A DNA stretch of 64,000 nucleotides, from contig JAGDZU010000002.1 in assembly GCA_049115575.1 (NCBI GenBank), forward strand, positions 628,156-692,155. Direction: 5' to 3'. Positions 63,282 through 64,000 of this stretch are shown here, piece after piece; the first letter of the stretch is position 1; each line of letters opens with the position of its first letter. A program made the position numbers and the translations under genes. The notes under the pieces were generated by a model. The model did no database searches, was not told the origin of the DNA, and saw nothing but the letters and a program-made list of their open reading frames with translations. Origin of the DNA: JAHEKB01 sp049115575. GTDB taxonomy: Bacteria > Bacteroidota > Bacteroidia > NS11-12g > UBA9320.

Positions 63282-64000
63282 ACTGTATGCTCAATGCTTG
63301 ACTTGTCCCTAAGAATTGATGAAAACTCAGACCTAGATTGGTTTGTATGTTGCTGAATTTTAAAGAGTATCCAGCGGAGAGCTGACGACTTTTGGCGGTG
63401 TAAAACAACCGAAAATTTTTACCAAATTCCAAACCTATATTCCATGTAAAACCTTCGTTCGCAATTTGAGTTAAAAGATGAATATTCAATGTTTTTTCAG
63501 CTGCATAGATTATTCCAAGCTCTGAAGAAACATTAAGAGTATGATGTGAATTGGAGAAGTTTCTAGCAATGTTTGAACACCAATTAATACTAAGGAACTC
63601 GCTGATTTTATGTGTGGTACCCAGTCCGCCAATCGCGTTGAGATGAGTATACTCACCAGCGTAAGATTGCCTTCTAATCCCAATGAAAATACCCATGGAG
63701 GTTTTGGTGTGAAGTTTTAATGCCAATGACTGGTAGAAACTGGTTTGCTTGAATAGGTTTGTCCCGAAGTAATCAACCATATTACCTGCTCTCAATTTGC
63801 CTATGTTGTACAGAGCATGAGCTGCAATTGATGAATATTCACTTAATCCAAATAGGTTAGAGCCATGAATTCCGGCTATGGGTTTTGTTTGAAAAATCGT
63901 CAATGCAGGATTACCCACTATTGCTGCACCGCCTTTATTGTTTACACCAATTCCACCTGTAGCTAAGGTGGCAGCGGTTGTAGTTGGTGGCTGTATGCAG
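63268..64000 (-). CDS. Outer-membrane barrel protein, PorV/PorQ-like, 5'-truncated
   Basis: The frame is open to the window edge, so the N-terminus lies beyond it. The visible part begins CIQPPTTTAATLATGGIGVNNKG, then GAAIVGNPALTIFQTKPIAGIHGSNLFG, which resembles the asparagine-proline segment of PorV/PorQ barrels; alternating strands follow to TSQALSIQYEST. The GTG at 63918 is internal. It overlaps the helix-hairpin-helix gene by 14 bases, forming an operon. Family assignment is moderate; it could be another barrel type. Confidence 0.6.
   Translation of the reverse strand, partial: CIQPPTTTAATLATGGIGVNNKGGAAIVGNPALTIFQTKPIAGIHGSNLFGLSEYSSIAAHALYNIGKLRAGNMVDYFGTNLFKQTSFYQSLALKLHTKTSMGIFIGIRRQSYAGEYTHLNAIGGLGTTHKISEFLSINWCSNIARNFSNSHHTLNVSSELGIIYAAEKTLNIHLLTQIANEGFTWNIGLEFGKNFRLFYTAKSRQLSAGYSLKFSNIQTNLGLSFHQFLGTSQALSIQYEST

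Noticed and set aside
1..64000. CRISPR array, prophage, insertion sequence or defence island
   Set aside because: No regularly spaced repeats, transposase, integrase, terminal repeats or defence-type nucleases were seen.

Overview
The window is chromosomal DNA from a Bacteroidota bacterium, most likely a marine or freshwater Flavobacteriia member (Cryomorphaceae/Schleiferiaceae-like; the rank is inference). The evidence is: low GC; many starts preceded by A-rich DNA rather than a Shine-Dalgarno; at least fourteen matches to the Bacteroidota -7 promoter element TAnnTTTG just upstream of starts; several proteins with type IX secretion (T9SS) C-terminal sorting domains; PorV/PorQ-type barrels; a menaquinone-type sdhCAB operon; atpDC standing apart from the rest of the ATP synthase genes; and a Bacteroidota-style small SRP RNA. 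No phage, insertion sequence, CRISPR array or tRNA was seen. No gene-free stretch exceeds 300 bases.

Layout. 1-8.1 kb: end of aroC, a VWA protein, a dicarboxylate/glutamate symporter, a T9SS-exported M43 metalloprotease and topA. 8.1-12.1 kb: a YbjQ protein coupled to an uncatalogued 44-residue membrane protein, a SirB1-like protein, and a coupled pair of arginine decarboxylase and deoxyhypusine-synthase-like genes. 12.1-20.3 kb: uvrA, lptD, an MCE/MlaD protein, a possible small RNA or micropeptide, a cytochrome c lipoprotein and pyrD. 20.3-24.4 kb: sdhCAB followed by riboflavin synthase. 24.3-27.4 kb: a minus-strand operon of LuxE-like, OsmC, Fer4_19 and GT14 genes, and a divergent lipoprotein. 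27.5-30.4 kb: two OmpH/Skp chaperones, murI and a D-hydroxyacid dehydrogenase. 30.5-39.3 kb: a large three-gene surface locus (TonB-type receptor, 1286-residue secreted protein, PorV/PorQ barrel). 39.3-43.8 kb: greA, a HIT protein, ruvC, and a flippase/glycosyltransferase/small-protein operon. 43.9-51.7 kb: gltA, an amidohydrolase, an S8 protease with a large insert, an acyl-CoA carboxylase beta subunit, SRP RNA and a fructose-6-phosphate aldolase/transaldolase. 51.7-57.1 kb: a Dpm1-like glycosyltransferase and two tandem paralogous T9SS cargo proteins. 57.2-64 kb: atpDC, an NtrC-type regulator with an Hpt partner, pdxJ, a helix-hairpin-helix outer-membrane protein, and a partial barrel protein.

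The genes are packed tightly. Ten convergent pairs abut or overlap at their stop codons, and many co-directional neighbours overlap by ATGA, TTGA or TAATG. Much of the window serves the cell envelope: LPS assembly, lipid transport, OMP chaperones, T9SS cargo and PorV-like barrels. The rest is central metabolism and nucleic-acid upkeep.

Four runs of N (58502-58503, 59706-59707, 60333-60334, 62149-62171) are scaffold joins. They break atpD, the NtrC-type regulator and the helix-hairpin-helix gene artificially. The atpD break is explained exactly by a duplicated 3-base contig end plus NN. The best candidates for undescribed biology are the receptor/cargo/PorV locus, the paralogous T9SS pair with its structured leaders, the ADC-DHS polyamine pair, and two small transcription units that end in clear terminators.
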